Source of the DNA: an uncultured Pseudomonadota bacterium
Lineage (GTDB): Bacteria; Pseudomonadota; Gammaproteobacteria; Methylococcales; Methylomonadaceae
Direction of reading: 5' to 3'
Assembly (NCBI GenBank): GCA_903953455.1
Contig: CAJBJW010000261.1
Span: forward strand, 1 to 6,898
Length of the DNA: 6,898 bases
This document shows positions 6,230-6,898 of the stretch, piece after piece. The notes beneath the pieces were generated by a model. That model searched no databases. It was not told where the DNA came from and saw only the letters and a list, made by a program, of their open reading frames with translations. How positions within the stretch are numbered: the stretch's first letter is position 1; each line of letters starts with the position of its first letter. The translations under genes and the position numbers were made by a program.

Positions 6230-6898
6230 ATGACAGACAATCAAAATAATAGCCGTGCGTTTTCTTCTTTAGTGGTTGATGGTATGGAGCGTGCACCCAG
6301 TCGTGCAATGCTGCACGCTGTGGGTTTTACAAATGCCGATTTTAAAAAACCACAAATTGGTATTGCGTCAACGTGGAGCATGGTGACGCCTTGTAATATG
6401 CATATCAATCGTTTAGCAGACGATGCCGCGCGCGGTGTCAATAATGCAAATGGTAAAGCCGTTATTTTTAACACCATTACGATTTCTGATGGCATTTCTA
6501 TGGGTACTGAAGGCATGAAGTATTCCTTGGTATCGCGTGAAGTTATTGCTGATTCGATTGAAACGGTTATTGGTTGTCAAGGTTTTGATGGGGTAGTTGC
6601 CATTGGTGGTTGTGATAAAAATATGCCAGGTTGCATGATTGCGATCGCGCGTTTAAATCGTCCAGCTATTTTTGTTTACGGTGGCACGATTTTACCGGGT
6701 TGCCATAAAGATAAAAAATTAGATGTCGTTTCTGTCTTTGAAGCGGTAGGTGCACGGGCAAATAATCTAATTGATGATGCAGAACTTGCTGAAATTGAAG
6801 CTAAAGCGATCCCTGGCGCGGGGTCTTGTGGAGGAATGTATACTGCCAACACCATGGCATCAGCAATTGAAGCATTAGGGATGAGTTTACCAAACAGC
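6230..6898 (+). CDS. ilvD: Dihydroxy-acid dehydratase IlvD, N-terminal part (runs off the window)
   Basis: The frame is open from ATG 6230 to the window end: 223 codons of an enzyme of about 560 residues. IlvD dehydrates 2,3-dihydroxy-isovalerate and 2,3-dihydroxy-3-methylvalerate in valine and isoleucine synthesis. Visible motifs are ERAPSRAML (20-28), PQIGIASTWS and TPCN with C55 (41-56), ISDGISMG (85-92), GGCDKNMPG with C128 and K130 (126-134), and PGAGSCGGMYTANTM with C200 (195-209). C55, C128 and C200 are the expected cluster ligands, and K130 is the expected carbamylated, metal-binding lysine. The TPCN/IASTWS sequence belongs to the short IlvD form known to use [2Fe-2S] in plants and mycobacteria, not the longer E. 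coli-type [4Fe-4S] enzyme. The start keeps the usual N-terminal length before ERAP, but lacks a ribosome binding site. Confidence 0.95.
   Translation, partial: MTDNQNNSRAFSSLVVDGMERAPSRAMLHAVGFTNADFKKPQIGIASTWSMVTPCNMHINRLADDAARGVNNANGKAVIFNTITISDGISMGTEGMKYSLVSREVIADSIETVIGCQGFDGVVAIGGCDKNMPGCMIAIARLNRPAIFVYGGTILPGCHKDKKLDVVSVFEAVGARANNLIDDAELAEIEAKAIPGAGSCGGMYTANTMASAIEALGMSLPNS

Noticed and set aside
6241..6516. Open antisense frame across the start of ilvD.
   Set aside because: The plus strand here encodes recognisable IlvD motifs without interruption, and the antisense product resembles nothing known to me.
1..6898. A defence island, mobile element or other undescribed multi-gene system.
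   Set aside because: All eight genes belong to recognised housekeeping or membrane families, base composition looks even by eye, and there are no transposase, integrase, toxin-antitoxin or repeat-array signs.

Overview
The window is an ordinary stretch of a gammaproteobacterial chromosome with AT-rich codon use (many TTA, ATT and AAA codons). The evidence for the group is the gene set: a YbeD/DUF493 protein, the Na+-NQR maturation factor NqrM, the EF-P paralogue YeiP/EfpL, the CGFS glutaredoxin GrxD and a YgiM-type SH3 protein. I cannot place the genus. I see no tRNA, rRNA, insertion sequence, CRISPR array or phage gene. No stretch longer than 300 bases lacks a gene; the largest gap is about 145 bases, at 3268-3412.

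Layout. (1) 6-2305, plus strand: ybeD-like gene, nqrM and an exporter-type ABC half-transporter, tightly packed. The last two overlap by one base (TAATG). A perfect 11-bp inverted repeat at 2313-2352 closes the unit and sits between convergent genes. (2) 3267-2362, minus strand: grxD then efpL, 15 bases apart, probably one operon. (3) 3268-3412: divergent regulatory region with a perfect TATAAT for the plus-strand arg operon and an extended -10 candidate for grxD. (4) 3413-6187, plus strand: argD and argF overlap by four bases (ATGA), followed 13 bases later by a YgiM-like SH3/coiled-coil membrane protein. (5) 6230-6898: the first 223 codons of ilvD, cut by the window edge, after a very AT-rich 42-base gap with no visible ribosome binding site.

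How the genes relate. ArgD and ArgF carry out the N-acetylornithine transamination and the ornithine-to-citrulline step of arginine synthesis. IlvD belongs to isoleucine/valine synthesis. EfpL rescues ribosomes at difficult peptide-bond sequences, GrxD handles [2Fe-2S] clusters, and NqrM supplies iron to the sodium-pumping NADH:quinone reductase, whose subunits are not in this window. IlvD itself is probably a [2Fe-2S] enzyme, so three of the eight genes concern iron or Fe-S chemistry, but nothing shows that they work together.

I do not find a new biological system here. The most interesting points are regulatory or small-scale: a T7 run at the predicted arg transcription start, a possible leaderless ilvD transcript, an apparently shortened cysteine motif in NqrM, and small inverted repeats in the grxD-argD intergenic region.
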